Part shown: piece by piece, positions 11,235-21,927 of the stretch
How positions within the stretch are numbered: position 1 is the first letter of the stretch
Layout of the letters: every line of letters begins with the position of its first letter
Source of the DNA: Pseudofrankia coriaricola
GTDB lineage: Bacteria; Actinomycetota; Actinomycetes; Frankiales; Frankiaceae
NCBI RefSeq assembly: GCF_001854805.1
Contig: NZ_MBLO01000249.1
Location: 12,564-76,563 of the forward strand
Length of the DNA: 64,000 nucleotides
Direction: 5' to 3'
Notes under the pieces: generated by a model
The model's input: the letters and a program-made list of their open reading frames with translations, nothing else
Database searches by the model: none
What the model was told of the DNA's origin: nothing
Position numbers and translations under genes: made by a program

Positions 11235-12263
11235 ATGAAGGATATCGATCAGGCCGCCGGGCGCGAGGCACGCTGGGCGGACGTGGATGGGCCGGTTCAC
11301 TACGCCGACTTCGGCGGGCCGGCGGACGGGCCCCTGGTGGTCTGCGTGCACGGGCTGGGTGCCTCGCACACCAGCTGGTGGTCGCTCGCGCCGCGGCTGG
11401 CGAAGCGGTCCAGGGTGCTCGCGCTGGACCTCGCCGGCTTCGGCCGCACGCCGGTGGGGGAGCGGGGAAGCGATGTCGCGGCCAACACCCGGCTGCTGGC
11501 CGGGTTCCTCGCCGCGGTGTCCGGGGGCGCGCCGGCGCTGCTGGTCGGCAACTCGATGGGCGGGATGATCAGCGTCCTGCAGGCCGCGGCCGACCCAGGC
11601 TCGGTCGCCGGGCTGGTGCTGATCTCGCCGGCGTTGCCGATCCCGCGGCTGAGGCCGCCGGACCCCTCGATCCTCGGGATGTTCACCGGGATGGTGCTGC
11701 CCAAGGTCGGCTCGCTGGTGCTCGCGCGGCGGCGGGTCCGCTACACGACCGAGGAGCTGGTCGGCCAGGCGTTGAAACGCACGACCGTCGACCCGCGGCG
11801 GGTGCCGGCGGACGCGGTCGCGGCGATGGTGGCGCTGTCGGCCGAACGGGCGGCGGCGCCCGGTGCGGGCCTGGCGAGCGACACGGCGCTGGTCGCGGCC
11901 ACCCGGTCGGTCATCGGCCAGATCGCGCGGCCCGGGCGGCTGGCCGCGGCGGTGGCGGCCGTGGCCGCGCCGACGCTGCTCGTCCACGGGCGCCAGGACC
12001 GGCTGGTGCCGGTCGCGGCCGCCCGGCACGCGGCCGCCCGCCGGCCCGACTGGCAGGTGGAGCTGCTCGACGACTGCGGCCACCTGCCGCAGCTGGAGGC
12101 GGTCGACCAGACCACCGCGCTGATCGACAGCTGGCTCGACGGCCCAGGCGCCGCCGCCGCGACGGCCGCGCGGGCCGGGAGCGCCGGGGCTGCCGGAGGC
12201 GTCGGGGACACCGAGGTCACGGTGCCCGCCGCGCGCGACGACGGCGAGCTCGCCCTGTCCTGA
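11235..12263 (+). CDS. Alpha/beta hydrolase
   Basis: A 342-residue alpha/beta-hydrolase-fold enzyme, probably an esterase-like or C-C hydrolase. The oxyanion region is VCVHGLGASHTSWW, the nucleophile elbow is GNSMGG, the acid Asp sits in HGRQDRLVP and the catalytic His in CGHLPQLE. The ATG at 11235 is preferred because GGGAGGGCCG lies immediately upstream. The last 40 residues are Ala/Gly-rich and probably disordered. It stands alone upstream of dnaE with a 240-base gap, so co-transcription is possible but not shown. The substrate cannot be predicted. Confidence 0.85.
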   Translation: MKDIDQAAGREARWADVDGPVHYADFGGPADGPLVVCVHGLGASHTSWWSLAPRLAKRSRVLALDLAGFGRTPVGERGSDVAANTRLLAGFLAAVSGGAPALLVGNSMGGMISVLQAAADPGSVAGLVLISPALPIPRLRPPDPSILGMFTGMVLPKVGSLVLARRRVRYTTEELVGQALKRTTVDPRRVPADAVAAMVALSAERAAAPGAGLASDTALVAATRSVIGQIARPGRLAAAVAAVAAPTLLVHGRQDRLVPVAAARHAAARRPDWQVELLDDCGHLPQLEAVDQTTALIDSWLDGPGAAAATAARAGSAGAAGGVGDTEVTVPAARDDGELALS

Positions 12264-12502
12264 CGGGCCCGCTGACGCCCCCTGGCCGGCCGGGCCGAGG
12301 TGATCATGAACTGGTGTTCGTGTCGGCCGCGGGGTTGTCAGACCCGGGGGCTAGGCTGCTGGCACCGCCCCGACATCACCCCGATCGCCGGACATCAGCA
12401 TGATGCCCGCGTTGGGTGTCCTGTCTGCTGTGTGCCTCGTCCCGTACCCGCCCTCGGCCCGCGCCCTGGCCCATGGCCCGGACCTCGGATGGAAGGCCCG
12501 CC

Positions 12503-15500
12503 GTGTCCGACTCGTTCGTGCACCTGCATGTCCACACCGAGTACTCGATGCTCGACGGGGCCGCCCGGCTCAAGGACATGTTCGCCGAGGTCGGACGGCA
12601 GAAGATGCCCGCTGTGGCGATCACGGACCACGGCTACATGTACGGGGCGTACGACTTCCACAAGCAGGCGACCGCCGCGGGCGTCAAGCCGATCATCGGC
12701 TGTGAGGCCTACGTCGCCCCCGAGTCCCGGCTGCTCAAGCAGCGGGTCCGCTGGGGCGAGCCGCACCAGAAGAGCGACGACGTCTCCGGTGGTGGCTCCT
12801 ACACCCACATGACCATGTGGGCGCGCAACGCCGAGGGGCTGCACAACCTGTTCCGGCTGAACTCGCGGGCCTCGATCGAGGGCCACTACATCAAGTGGCC
12901 CCGGATGGACCGGGACATCATCGCCGAGCACTCGGCCGGCCTGATGGCGACGACCGGCTGCCCGTCCGGCGAGGTGCAGACCCGGCTGCGCCTCGGCCAC
13001 CCGGACCTGGCGCTGAAGGCCGCGGCCACCTACCAGGAGATCTTCGGCGCGGAGAACTACTTCTGCGAGATCATGGACCACGGCATCGAGATCGAGCGCC
13101 GGGTCCGTGACGGGCTGATCGACATCGCCCGCAAGCTGAACATGAAGCTCGTCGTCACGAACGACTCGCACTACACCTACGAGTCCGAGCGGGAGACGCA
13201 CTCGGCCCTGCTGTGCGTGCAGACCGCCTCGACGGTCGCGAACCCGTCGTTCCAGTTCGAGGGCTCGGGCTACTTCCTCAAGAGCGCCGACCAGATGCGC
13301 GCGATCGACACCAGCGACGCCTGGCTCGAGGGGTGCGACACCACCCTGCTCATCGCCGAGCGGGTCGACACGTCCGGCATGTTCACGAAGCACAACCTCA
13401 TGCCGCTGTTCCCGGTCCCCGAGGGCGAGACCGAGGAGTCGTTCTTCCGCGCCGAGGTGCTGCGGGGGATGGAGCGCCGCTTCCCGGACGGCGTCGACGA
13501 GCGGCACCGCGCCCAGGTCGAGTACGAGATCGGCGTCATCCTCCAGATGGGGTTCCCGTCGTACTTCCTGGTCGTCGCGGACTTCATCATGTGGGCGAAG
13601 CGCAACGGCATCGCGGTCGGCCCGGGCCGCGGCAGCGCCGCCGGCTCGCTCATCGCCTACGCGCTCGGCATCACCGACCTGGACCCGCTCCCGCACGGCC
13701 TGATCTTCGAACGGTTCCTGAACCCCGACCGCGTGTCGATGCCGGACATCGACATCGACTTCGACGACCGCCGCCGCTCGGACGTCATCCGGTACGTGAC
13801 GGAGAAGTGGGGCGACGACCGGATCGCCCAGATCGTCACCTACGGCACGATCAAGGCGAAGGCCGCCATCAAGGACTCGGCTCGGGTCCTCGGCTACCCG
13901 TACGCCGTCGGCGACCGGATCACCAAGGCCATGCCGCCGATGGTGATGGGCAAGGACATCCCGCTGTCCGGGATCTTCGACCCGAACCACCAGCGCTACA
14001 GCGAGGCCGGCGAGATCCGATCGCTCTACGAGTCCGACGCGGACGTCCGCAAGGTCATCGACACGGCCAAGGGCCTGGAGGGGCTGATCCGCCAGGCCGG
14101 CGTGCATGCCGCCGGCGTCATCATGTCGGCCGAGCCGATCATCGACCACATCCCGGTGTGGCGCCGGGACGCCGACGGGTCGATCATCACGCAGTTCGAC
14201 TACCCGACCTGCGAGAACCTCGGCCTGCTGAAGATGGACTTCCTCGGGCTGCGCAACCTGACGGTCATGGACGACGCCGTCCGCAACGTCGAGCGCAACC
14301 GCGGGATCACGATCGACCTGCTCGGGCTGGGGCTCGACGACAAGACCACCTACGAGCTGCTCGCCCGCGGTGACACGCTCGGGGTGTTCCAGCTCGACGG
14401 CGGGCCGCTGCGGTCGCTGCTGCGGCTCATGCGCCCGGACAACTTCGAGGACATCTCCGCCGTCATCGCGCTCTACCGGCCCGGCCCGATGGGCGCGAAC
14501 TCGCACACCAACTACGCGCTGCGCAAGAACGGCCAGCAGGAGATCACCCCGATCCATCCGGACCTCGGCACCTCGCTCGACGAGATCCTCGGCACGACCT
14601 ACGGCCTGATCGTCTACCAGGAGCAGGTCATGGCGATCGCGCAGGCGGTCGGCGGGTACACGCTCGGCCAGGCCGACCTGCTGCGCCGCGCGATGGGCAA
14701 GAAGAAGAAGGAGATCCTCGACAAGGAGTTCGCCCCCTTCTCCGCGGGGATGAAGGCGAACGGATACTCGGACGCGGCGATCAAGACGCTGTGGGACATC
14801 CTCGTCCCGTTCTCCGACTACGCGTTCAACAAGGCGCACAGCGCCGCCTACGGGCTGGTGTCCTACTGGACCGGCTACCTGAAGGCGAACTACCCGGCCG
14901 AGTACATGTCAGCGCTGCTGACGTCCGTGCGCGACGACAAGGACAAGAGCGCGGTCTACCTGAACGAGTGCCGCCGGATGGGCATCAAGGTGCTACCGCC
15001 CGACGTGAACTACTCCGACGCCGACTACACCCCCCACGGCGACAGCGAGATCCGAGTCGGGCTGGCCGCGATCCGCAACGTCGGCGCGAACGTCGTCGAG
15101 TCGATCACGCGCACCCGCGGGACGAAGGGCGACTTCACCTCGTTCCCCGACTTCCTCGAGAAGGTCGAGGCCGTCGTCTGCAACAAGAGGACGATCGAGT
15201 CGCTGATCAAGGCGGGCGCGTTCGACAGCTTCGGGCACACCCGCCGCGGGCTGGTCGAGCGGCACGAGCAGGCGGTCGACGCCGTGATGGCGGCGAAGAA
15301 GCAGAGCGCCCTGGGCCAGGAGAGCCTGTTCGGCGAGGTAGAGGACGACCCGACCACGTCCGCCTTCGGCGCCATGGAGTTCTCCGACAAGGAGTGGGAG
15401 AAGACCGTCAAGCTCGCGCACGAGCGCGACATGCTCGGCCTCTACGTCTCCGACCACCCGCTGTCCGAGGTCGCGCACATCCTGACGGCGAAGGCGGACT

Positions 15501-16024
15501 GCACAGTCCCCGCCCTCGCCGACTATCCGGACGGCGCCGTCGTCACGATCGGCGGGATCATCTCCAGCCTGCAGCGCAAGGTCACCAAGCAGGGCAAGGT
15601 CTGGGCGCTCACGACCATCGAGGACCTGGAGGGCGGCCTCGAGGTCATGTTCTTCCCCCAGACCTACGAGACCTGCGCGACCCAGCTGTCCGAGGACGCG
15701 ATCGTCATCGTCAAGGGCAGGCTCGACAAGCGGGAGGACGCGCCCCGCCTGGTCGCCTCCGAGCTGTCCGTGCCCGACCTGTCCGAGCACGCGCTCACCC
15801 CACCGATCGTGATCACGTTGCCGACGTCGCGCGTCAACGCGCCGACGGTCGACCGCCTGCGCGAGGTGCTCGCCACCCACCCCGGCACGACGGAGGTGCA
15901 CCTGCACCTGCAGTCACCGCACCGCACGACCCTGCTGCGCCTCGACGACTCCTACAAGGTCCGCCGCACCCCCGCCCTCATGGGCGACCTCAAGGCCCTG
16001 CTCGGCGCGTCAGCCGTCGCCTAG
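12503..16024 (+). CDS. dnaE: DNA polymerase III alpha subunit (replicative)
   Basis: A 1173-residue replicative polymerase. GTG at 12503 is chosen because GGAAGG lies six bases upstream and the protein then begins close to the conserved PHP motif [14 protein letters not shown]; earlier in-frame starts add a non-conserved tail. The order is PHP exonuclease-like domain, palm with the catalytic aspartates Asp415 and Asp417 in PDIDIDFDD, thumb and fingers, the beta-binding and helix-hairpin-helix region, and an OB fold near the C-terminus ([19 protein letters not shown]). It is the DnaE1 type used for chromosome replication in actinobacteria rather than the error-prone DnaE2, which is usually shorter and linked to imuB. 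Confidence 0.95.
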   Translation: MSDSFVHLHVHTEYSMLDGAARLKDMFAEVGRQKMPAVAITDHGYMYGAYDFHKQATAAGVKPIIGCEAYVAPESRLLKQRVRWGEPHQKSDDVSGGGSYTHMTMWARNAEGLHNLFRLNSRASIEGHYIKWPRMDRDIIAEHSAGLMATTGCPSGEVQTRLRLGHPDLALKAAATYQEIFGAENYFCEIMDHGIEIERRVRDGLIDIARKLNMKLVVTNDSHYTYESERETHSALLCVQTASTVANPSFQFEGSGYFLKSADQMRAIDTSDAWLEGCDTTLLIAERVDTSGMFTKHNLMPLFPVPEGETEESFFRAEVLRGMERRFPDGVDERHRAQVEYEIGVILQMGFPSYFLVVADFIMWAKRNGIAVGPGRGSAAGSLIAYALGITDLDPLPHGLIFERFLNPDRVSMPDIDIDFDDRRRSDVIRYVTEKWGDDRIAQIVTYGTIKAKAAIKDSARVLGYPYAVGDRITKAMPPMVMGKDIPLSGIFDPNHQRYSEAGEIRSLYESDADVRKVIDTAKGLEGLIRQAGVHAAGVIMSAEPIIDHIPVWRRDADGSIITQFDYPTCENLGLLKMDFLGLRNLTVMDDAVRNVERNRGITIDLLGLGLDDKTTYELLARGDTLGVFQLDGGPLRSLLRLMRPDNFEDISAVIALYRPGPMGANSHTNYALRKNGQQEITPIHPDLGTSLDEILGTTYGLIVYQEQVMAIAQAVGGYTLGQADLLRRAMGKKKKEILDKEFAPFSAGMKANGYSDAAIKTLWDILVPFSDYAFNKAHSAAYGLVSYWTGYLKANYPAEYMSALLTSVRDDKDKSAVYLNECRRMGIKVLPPDVNYSDADYTPHGDSEIRVGLAAIRNVGANVVESITRTRGTKGDFTSFPDFLEKVEAVVCNKRTIESLIKAGAFDSFGHTRRGLVERHEQAVDAVMAAKKQSALGQESLFGEVEDDPTTSAFGAMEFSDKEWEKTVKLAHERDMLGLYVSDHPLSEVAHILTAKADCTVPALADYPDGAVVTIGGIISSLQRKVTKQGKVWALTTIEDLEGGLEVMFFPQTYETCATQLSEDAIVIVKGRLDKREDAPRLVASELSVPDLSEHALTPPIVITLPTSRVNAPTVDRLREVLATHPGTTEVHLHLQSPHRTTLLRLDDSYKVRRTPALMGDLKALLGASAVA

Positions 16025-16249
16025 CCCCAGCTCGCGCGAGCGAGCGATGGCGTGCGGCGCCGCGGCTTGCCGCGCGCCACACGCCGGTTGACCGGGCGTG
16101 GCGATGAATGACTGCGCGCTGCGGACGGCGACGCTGCCCGGTCATCGACGCAACCGCGGCGGATTCGTGCCGAACGGGCACGGCTACGCTTGATTCGCGG
16201 CTTTGCCGGTTGGGCGGCCGTCTGGGCGTATCCGCCGGGGGGAACGGAC

Positions 16250-16486
16250 ATGACCTTGAAGAAGTGCCCACGTCCGGAAAAGCAGGCGTACCCGACCGAG
16301 CAGGCCGCGCTGCGCCATCGCAACGACCTTCGCTTCCGTCGCGACGGTTCGTCGGATCTTGTCGCCTACCTGTGCGTGTGCGGGCTGTGGCACGTCGGCC
16401 ACAGCCAGCAGCGCCTGGATGCCAGGATCAGCGCCGCACTGCGCGGCAAGCGCTCGATGCCGGGAGCGAAGCGCAAAGCCTGGTAG
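16250..16486 (+). CDS. Small zinc-binding-like actinobacterial protein
   Basis: A 78-residue basic protein. ATG at 16250 is preceded by a G-rich Shine-Dalgarno. It starts MTLKKCPRPEKQAYPTEQAA and contains YLCVCGLWHVGH; the cysteines (one near the start, CVC in the middle) together with the two His of the WHVGH motif suggest a small metal site. Such proteins with a C-x-C-G-x-W-H-x-G-H core are seen as uncharacterised proteins in actinomycetes. Its stop codon lies inside the stem of the terminator it shares with the convergent helicase gene. Function unknown. Confidence 0.7.
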   Translation: MTLKKCPRPEKQAYPTEQAALRHRNDLRFRRDGSSDLVAYLCVCGLWHVGHSQQRLDARISAALRGKRSMPGAKRKAW

Positions 16487-16520
16487 GCCGCCGGTCTCCC
16501 GGAGCCGGCGGCCTACCAGG
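16479..16520. terminator. Bidirectional terminator overlapping a stop codon
   Basis: Perfect 16-bp inverted repeat: CCTGGTAGGCCGCCGG at 16479-16494 and its complement at 16505-16520. The inner loop has a further CTCC/GGAG pairing. The TAG at 16484-16486 inside the left arm is the stop codon of the small zinc protein. It lies between two convergent genes and should stop transcription both ways. Confidence 0.8.
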
Positions 16521-16588
16521 ACGTCGTCAGCGCCTGGTCCTCGGGACGCCCCGTTGCCGGGGCGCCGCGAGATCAGGACGCCGCGAGG

Positions 16589-18328
16589 TCAGGACGCCGC
16601 GGTGTCGGAGGTGGGGCCGCTGTCGCGCGTGGGGTGGTCGGTGTGGTGGGGCCGGTCGAGGCGGGGGCCTCGGCGGGGGGCGCCGCGGCCGTCGCGGGAC
16701 GTCCGGCCGCTTCCGGCCGTACCGCGATAGCCGCCGAAGCCGGCGCGGCCCGCATGGTCACCGCCGCCCCGGCCCTCGCCGAAGCGGGTGCCCGCCTGCC
16801 GGCTGGCGCCCTGGCGGCCCTCGCCCTGCCGACCCTCACCGGGGCGGCCGTCGCGGCGTCGGCCGTCGACCGCCTGCCGCGGCGGCGGGATCGAGCCCGG
16901 CTCGATCCTGGGCGCCGGCGGGCCGGCGATCTCGGCGACCAGCGGGTCGCCAGCACCGACCGGTGTGACGTGGGCGTCGACGCCAGCCGTGCGCAGCATC
17001 GCGCGGACCTTGCCGCGGTCGGCGGCGACGGTGACGAGCACGTCCGCGCCGTCGGCGCCGGCCCGGGCGGTGCGCCCGCCGCGGTGCTGGTAGGTCTTGG
17101 CGTCCTCCGGCGGGCCGAGATGCACGACCAGGCGGACGTCGTCGACGTGGATGCCGCGGGCGGCGACGTCGGTGGCGACCAGCACCCGGCGGGTGCCGTC
17201 GGCGAAGCCGGCGAGCGCCCGGGTGCGCGCGCCCTGCGGCAGGCCACCGTGGATCGGCTCGGCGGGCACGCCGGCGCGGGTCAGGTCCCTGGCGACATGG
17301 TCGGCGTCGCGCTGGGTGCGGACGAAGACCAGGGTGCGGCCCTGTCCGCCGGCGAGCGCCGTGACGACCTCCAGCTGGCTCGTCTTGTCGGAGGCCTCCA
17401 GAGCGTGCCGGGTCAGCGTCGTGACCTGGCTGCTCTCCGGGTCGACGGCGACCAGCACCGGATCGGGCAGGTAGTCCCGGACGAGCACCTCGACCTCGCG
17501 GTCCAGCGTGGCGCTGAACATCAGCCGCTGGCCGTTGGGGGAGGTGGCGTCCAGGATCTGCCGGACCGCCGGCAGGAAGCCCAGGTCGCACATGTAGTCG
17601 GCCTCGTCGAGGACCGTGATCTCGACGTCGTCGAGCTGGCAGGCGCCGCGCTCGACCAGGTCCAGCAGCCGGCCCGGGGTGGCGACGACGATGTGGACCC
17701 CGCGGCGCATGGCGGAGATCTGCCGGGAGATCGACGTTCCTCCGTAGACCGGGCGAAGCCACAGGCCGACCGCCCGCGACAGCGGGTCGAGCGCGTCGCT
17801 GACCTGCTGGGCGAGCTCCCTGGTCGGGACGAGGATCAGGCCCCGGGGGCGCAGCGGGGTGGCGGCGCCGCGCCCGGCGAGCTTGGTCAGCATCGGCAGG
17901 CCGAAGCCGAGGGTCTTGCCGGAGCCGGTCTTGGCCCGGCCGAGCACGTTCTCGCCGGCCAGGACGTCCGGCAGCGCCGCTGCCTGGACCGGGAACGGCG
18001 AGGCGATGCCGCGTTCGGCCAGCGCCCGGACGAGCCGGGCCGGCAGGCCGGCGGCCTCGAACGACTCGACCGGCGGGCGCGGCTCGCGGGTCGGCAGTGC
18101 CGGGCGGACCGGCGCCGGGCGACGCCCGATACCGCCGCCACCGCCATTGCCACCACGGCGCGGGCCGCTCGGGCGGCCATGGCCGCTATAGCCGCCGCCG
18201 GAACGGGACCGTCCGCCCGACCGGGCCGGCCGGGCACCCGTCGCCGAACCGCCGAACGAGCCCGCGGAGGAGCTCGTGGTGTATGTGGAAGAAGCTTTGG
18301 AGTTGCTGGGGTGAGACAGTGGATCCAC
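16589..18328 (-). CDS. DEAD-box ATP-dependent RNA helicase
   Basis: A 579-residue RNA helicase of the DEAD family, probably for ribosome assembly or mRNA turnover. The Q-motif region is GIASPFPVQAAALP, motif I is AKTGSGKT, motif II DEAD (in VLDEADYM), motif III SAT, and motif VI reads QHRGGRTARAG rather than the usual HRxGRTGR, a mild variation. Both ends are low-complexity: about 80 Ser/Gly/Arg-rich residues first, and a C-terminal tail of about 110 residues rich in Arg/Gly (RQGEGRQGASRQ repeats) that should bind RNA. Convergent with the small zinc protein gene. Confidence 0.92.
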   Translation of the reverse strand: MDPLSHPSNSKASSTYTTSSSAGSFGGSATGARPARSGGRSRSGGGYSGHGRPSGPRRGGNGGGGGIGRRPAPVRPALPTREPRPPVESFEAAGLPARLVRALAERGIASPFPVQAAALPDVLAGENVLGRAKTGSGKTLGFGLPMLTKLAGRGAATPLRPRGLILVPTRELAQQVSDALDPLSRAVGLWLRPVYGGTSISRQISAMRRGVHIVVATPGRLLDLVERGACQLDDVEITVLDEADYMCDLGFLPAVRQILDATSPNGQRLMFSATLDREVEVLVRDYLPDPVLVAVDPESSQVTTLTRHALEASDKTSQLEVVTALAGGQGRTLVFVRTQRDADHVARDLTRAGVPAEPIHGGLPQGARTRALAGFADGTRRVLVATDVAARGIHVDDVRLVVHLGPPEDAKTYQHRGGRTARAGADGADVLVTVAADRGKVRAMLRTAGVDAHVTPVGAGDPLVAEIAGPPAPRIEPGSIPPPRQAVDGRRRDGRPGEGRQGEGRQGASRQAGTRFGEGRGGGDHAGRAGFGGYRGTAGSGRTSRDGRGAPRRGPRLDRPHHTDHPTRDSGPTSDTAAS

Positions 18329-18848
18329 CGATCAGGTCGGGGCCACCTGCCCATGTGTCAACACGTGCCGGCGGCCGGTGTGCGCGCAGGCCGGCATCGC
18401 GAGAGAAACCGAGGGAACCCCCCGGGCCGACCGCACCACCCACCCAGGCGCCGACCCGTCAGGGACCGCGCCGGCCGACCACTCCGCCCTCCCCACCCGT
18501 TCGACGGACTCCGCCAGACGGGACGAGGCAAGACTTCGTGACTGCCAGGAAGCTGGCCCGAATGGTCGGCTTCTCGGTGATCCGCGCTGCCTGTGTCCCC
18601 GGTCGAGCGAAGCTCGACATCGGGGGGTCCGGGGGGTCGTCCCCCCGGGCAGACATCGCGGCCTCCGGGAAGCTGACCCGAAGGGCCAGCGAACAGGATG
18701 AGCCAGCGCGTGCTCGCACCGACCTAACGCCCGGCCGGGACCGCGTGGCTCGCGGGTGGCGCGGACGTATGACGGCGTGAGAGGCCGTCAGGGTTATCAC
18801 CGTACATGCCCGACCGGCCTTGCGCCGGATGGGTGGCGCGACCGTGAG
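18329..18848. other. Intergenic region with hairpins and a short direct repeat
   Basis: A 520-base stretch between two minus-strand genes with no credible gene. It contains the hairpin GTCGAGC-gaa-GCTCGAC (18602-18618), followed by GGGGGG/CCCCCC arms around 18622-18646, and a direct repeat of about 22 bases (GGAAGCTGGCCCGAA near 18548 and GGAAGCTGACCCGAA near 18668). This looks like a decayed repeat element. The part near 18329 should hold the helicase promoter. Confidence 0.45.
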
Positions 18849-20267
18849 CTATTCGTCGTCCACTTGCGGCTCGACCCCGCTTACGGCTAGGTACGGCGTC
18901 CGCGGATCCCGCGACGGGGACGTGGGCCGGCCGTGGACCTGGCGGGCACCCCAGGCGGGCAGCGCGAGCAGGCCGAGCGTCACCAGGTAGGCGCCGGTCA
19001 CCGCGTCGCCACCGTGGTGCGCGCGCGCCAGCGCCCAGCACAGCTCCAGCCCGGCCAACGCGGGCACCGCGATCGCCGCCGCGGGCACCGCGAGCGTGGC
19101 CAGCCGGCCGATCCCGCGTTCGCCCGCGGCCCGGCGGGCGGCGCCCGCGAGGGGGCGGGCGGCGAGCGCGGCCAGGACGAGGGCCGACACGACGAGGTCC
19201 GGCGGGGTGCTCAGGTGCGGGGTGACCAGCAGCCAGCTCACCACGGTCGCCGTGGCCAGCGCCCCGGCCCGCTCGCCGCCCTCGAGCACCAGCAGCGGCG
19301 CCGCGAGCAGCAGCAGGTAGTGGCTCCACACGATCGGCGACGCGAGCAGCGCCGCCGCGACCGTGGCGGCGAACAGCAGCCCGTCGTCGCCCGCGCCCCA
19401 GGCCCGCGCCTGCGCCCGCGCCGCGCACCGCCCGACGGCCCAGCAGGAGGCCAGCAGCGCGGCGGCCACCGCGCGTGCCACCCAGGTCGCCGGCGTGAGG
19501 CCCAGGCCCACGTTCATCAGCAGCCCGGTCAGGCCCAGGCCGGCGGGTGCCTCCGCGCGGGCGAGAACGCCCAGCATGTCGCTGTAGGCCGCGATGTCCA
19601 CCGGGCTGGCCAGCTCGCCGACGCCGAACAGCGCGCCGAGCGCGCAGGCGGCGACCGCCGCGGCTCGCCAACGCCCGGTGAGCAGCAGCCACAGCGGCAG
19701 CGGTACCAGGAAGAGCTTGCTGTAGACGAGCAGCGCCGCGAGCCCGCCGGCGGCCACCGGCCGGTCCCGCAGCCGCCACAGTGCCGCGAGCCCGGCGAAC
19801 AGCGCCGCGTTCAGCGTGCCCATCTGCAGCCCGATGATCGTGCACGACGCCGCCAGCACCAGTGCGTACAGGCGGAAGCGTCGCGCCCCGGCCAGCCGGC
19901 AGCCGGCGAGCACCGCCAGCACCGACAGCCCGATGAACAGCGCCGCCGCGCCGCCCCGTGGCAGCCAGGCGAGCAGGGCGAACGGGAACGCCACCAGGTA
20001 CGGGTAGACGAACGCGAACCCGGAGTAGACGTCCGCGGTGCCGGGCCGCGGGTAGGGGTCGCGCCCGGCGGCGACGGCGGTGCCGGCCCGCAGGAACACG
20101 TCGATGTCGAAATGGACCAGCGGATGGACGTAGGCCACCCAGATGACCGCGACCAGCCCGGCCAGCGCCACCGGCGCGAAGGCCGGCCACCCCGCCGGTA
20201 CCACCCGCCGGGCGAGGACCGGCGGGATCCGTCGCGACGACGCGGCCGGCGCCTGCTCGGTCGTCAC
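18849..20267 (-). CDS. GT87-type polyprenol-phosphate mannosyltransferase-like membrane protein
   Basis: A 472-residue polytopic membrane protein with about ten hydrophobic segments. The early motif FDIDVFLRAGTAVAAGRDPYP resembles the acidic first loop of glycosyltransferase family 87 (DUF2029), where the Asp residues are essential; members use polyprenol-phospho-mannose to extend lipoglycans or glycolipids of the actinobacterial envelope. SPIVWSHYLLLL later on is also typical. The C-terminus is a short cytosolic tail. No other glycolipid gene is adjacent, so the acceptor is unknown. ATG start lies 281 bases from the DUF445 gene upstream. Confidence 0.78.
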   Translation of the reverse strand: MTTEQAPAASSRRIPPVLARRVVPAGWPAFAPVALAGLVAVIWVAYVHPLVHFDIDVFLRAGTAVAAGRDPYPRPGTADVYSGFAFVYPYLVAFPFALLAWLPRGGAAALFIGLSVLAVLAGCRLAGARRFRLYALVLAASCTIIGLQMGTLNAALFAGLAALWRLRDRPVAAGGLAALLVYSKLFLVPLPLWLLLTGRWRAAAVAACALGALFGVGELASPVDIAAYSDMLGVLARAEAPAGLGLTGLLMNVGLGLTPATWVARAVAAALLASCWAVGRCAARAQARAWGAGDDGLLFAATVAAALLASPIVWSHYLLLLAAPLLVLEGGERAGALATATVVSWLLVTPHLSTPPDLVVSALVLAALAARPLAGAARRAAGERGIGRLATLAVPAAAIAVPALAGLELCWALARAHHGGDAVTGAYLVTLGLLALPAWGARQVHGRPTSPSRDPRTPYLAVSGVEPQVDDE

Positions 20268-20449
20268 GCGTGCTCATGCTGCCAGACGGCCCGCGCGGTG
20301 ACTCGGCCACCTCCCGGAGCGGCCAGTCGCGACTGTTGGTGGTGTTGGTGACGGCGCGGTGTCAACCTGGCCACCTCGATGGTCCGAGATCGACCGACCA
20401 CCGTCATATGCCTCAGCCCGAGACTAGGCGGGGGGAGGGCGTCCAGCGC

Positions 20450-20520
20450 CCCGGACCTCCCAGATCGGCTACGCAAGCTCCCAGACCTGCCGGATCGCGA
20501 AGCGATCTGGGAGGTCCGGG
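20450..20520. repeat. Dispersed palindromic repeat, family A, copy 1
   Basis: Perfect 18-bp inverted arms: CCCGGACCTCCCAGATCG at 20450-20467 and its complement ending at 20520, separated by 35 bases that themselves contain another CCGGATCG/CGATC pairing. It is followed by the small hairpin GGTCGC-gcca-GCGACC. Related copies lie at 26554, 38199 and 47401, always between genes. A flanking module (ACCACCGTCATATGCCTC at about 20397-20414) also recurs near other copies. Confidence 0.8.
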
Positions 20521-20548
20521 TCGCGCCAGCGACCTTGAGCCGACCGCC

Positions 20549-21877
20549 CTACAGGGCGAGCTCGGTGATGAGATGAATCAGGAGACCGGCGAGCGCGCCG
20601 ACGACGGTGCCGTTGATCCGGATGAACTGCAGGTCACGGCCGACCTGCAGCTCGATGCGTCGGGACGCCTCGGCCGGCTCCCAGCGGGCGACGGTGTCGC
20701 CGATGATGGCCGCGATGTCGCCCTTGTACCGGGCGACGGCCCGCGTCGCGAGGTCCGCGGCCGTCCGGTTGACGGAGGTCGCCAGCTCCGGGTCGGCCGT
20801 GAGCTTGAAGCCAAGGCTGGCCAGGTGCGTGGTCGCCGCGCGGCGGGCCACGCCGCGCTCGTCGGTGGTCAGGTCCAGCAGGAGGCCCTTCGCCGTCTCC
20901 CACATCCGGGAGATAGCGTCGCCGGCGACCGGGGAGGCGAGCGCCCGCGCCTTGAGGTCCTCGACCCTGGCACGCAGGTCCGGGTCGGACCTGAGCTTGC
21001 CGGCCAGGTCGGCGAGGAAGCTGTCGAGGCTCTGGCGCATCCGGTGGTCACGGTCCGCGCGCAGCGCGCCGACGAGCTTCACCGCCTCGGCGTAGACCTT
21101 GGCCGCGACCGCCTCGTTGAGCCACTTCGGCGCGAAGCCGGGGGCGCGGTCGAGCACGGCCTCGTGCACCGCGTGCGGGTTCTTGATCAGCCAGTCCTCG
21201 GCCTGTTCCAGGAGCACGTCGACGGCGCGGTGCTGCAGCCCGTCCTCCAGCGCCCGCTCGAGCAGGACGCCGAGCACCGGCGCCAGCGGCACGTTCACCA
21301 GCCGGGGCACGACCGACTTCTCGACCAGCTCGACGATCAGCTCGTCGTTCGCCTTGCGCAGGACGGACGCGAGCCGGCCGGCGACCTCGGCGCTGACCCG
21401 GTCGGCGTGATCGGGCTGGCACAGCCAGGCGCCCACCCGGTTCGCGACCTCGATCTGGTTGACCTTGTCGCGGACGATGGCCTCGGTGAGGAAATGGGTG
21501 GAGACGAACGACTGCAGGCCGCGGCCGAGGTCGTCCTTGCGCTTGCGGATGATCGCGGTGTGCGGGATGGGCAGGCCCAACGGGTGGCGGAACAGGGCCG
21601 TCACCGCGAACCAGTCGGCCAGCGCGCCGACCGTGCCCGCCTCGGCGGCGGCGCGCACGTAGCCCACCGAGGAGGGCGCGTCACGCCACAGCGAGGTCGC
21701 GATGTAGACCGCGACGGCGAACGCCAGCAGGCAGGTGGCGACCGTCCGCATCCGGCGCAGCCCGGAGCGCAGCGCCGCCTGCTCCCGGTCGTCCGGCCCG
21801 CCGTCCACTCGCCCCCCAGCTCGTCCCCCGCGGCCGCTGGATGCGCCGCGCCGGACACCATGGTCGTCTCGGGCCAC
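20549..21877 (-). CDS. DUF445 family membrane-associated protein
   Basis: A 442-residue protein of the DUF445 family, function unknown. The diagnostic stretch is AEAGTVGALADWFAVTALFRHPL and then IPHTAIIRKRKDDLGRGL. Two hydrophobic segments, one near residues 45-62 and one at the C-terminus (VVGALAGLLIHLI), suggest anchoring at both ends, with a long helical, possibly coiled, middle. The Gly/Arg-rich first 35 residues are not conserved, so an internal start is possible. No informative neighbour. Confidence 0.88.
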   Translation of the reverse strand: MARDDHGVRRGASSGRGGRAGGRVDGGPDDREQAALRSGLRRMRTVATCLLAFAVAVYIATSLWRDAPSSVGYVRAAAEAGTVGALADWFAVTALFRHPLGLPIPHTAIIRKRKDDLGRGLQSFVSTHFLTEAIVRDKVNQIEVANRVGAWLCQPDHADRVSAEVAGRLASVLRKANDELIVELVEKSVVPRLVNVPLAPVLGVLLERALEDGLQHRAVDVLLEQAEDWLIKNPHAVHEAVLDRAPGFAPKWLNEAVAAKVYAEAVKLVGALRADRDHRMRQSLDSFLADLAGKLRSDPDLRARVEDLKARALASPVAGDAISRMWETAKGLLLDLTTDERGVARRAATTHLASLGFKLTADPELATSVNRTAADLATRAVARYKGDIAAIIGDTVARWEPAEASRRIELQVGRDLQFIRINGTVVGALAGLLIHLITELAL

Positions 21878-21927
21878 GATACGGCGGTCGCCGTGACGGA
21901 CGCGGCGCGTCCGTCACGGCGGCTGGC

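Noticed and set aside
12395-14839. 814-codon minus-strand open frame
   Set aside because: Antisense to dnaE; composition is low-complexity Asp/Val/Arg and no motif is present.
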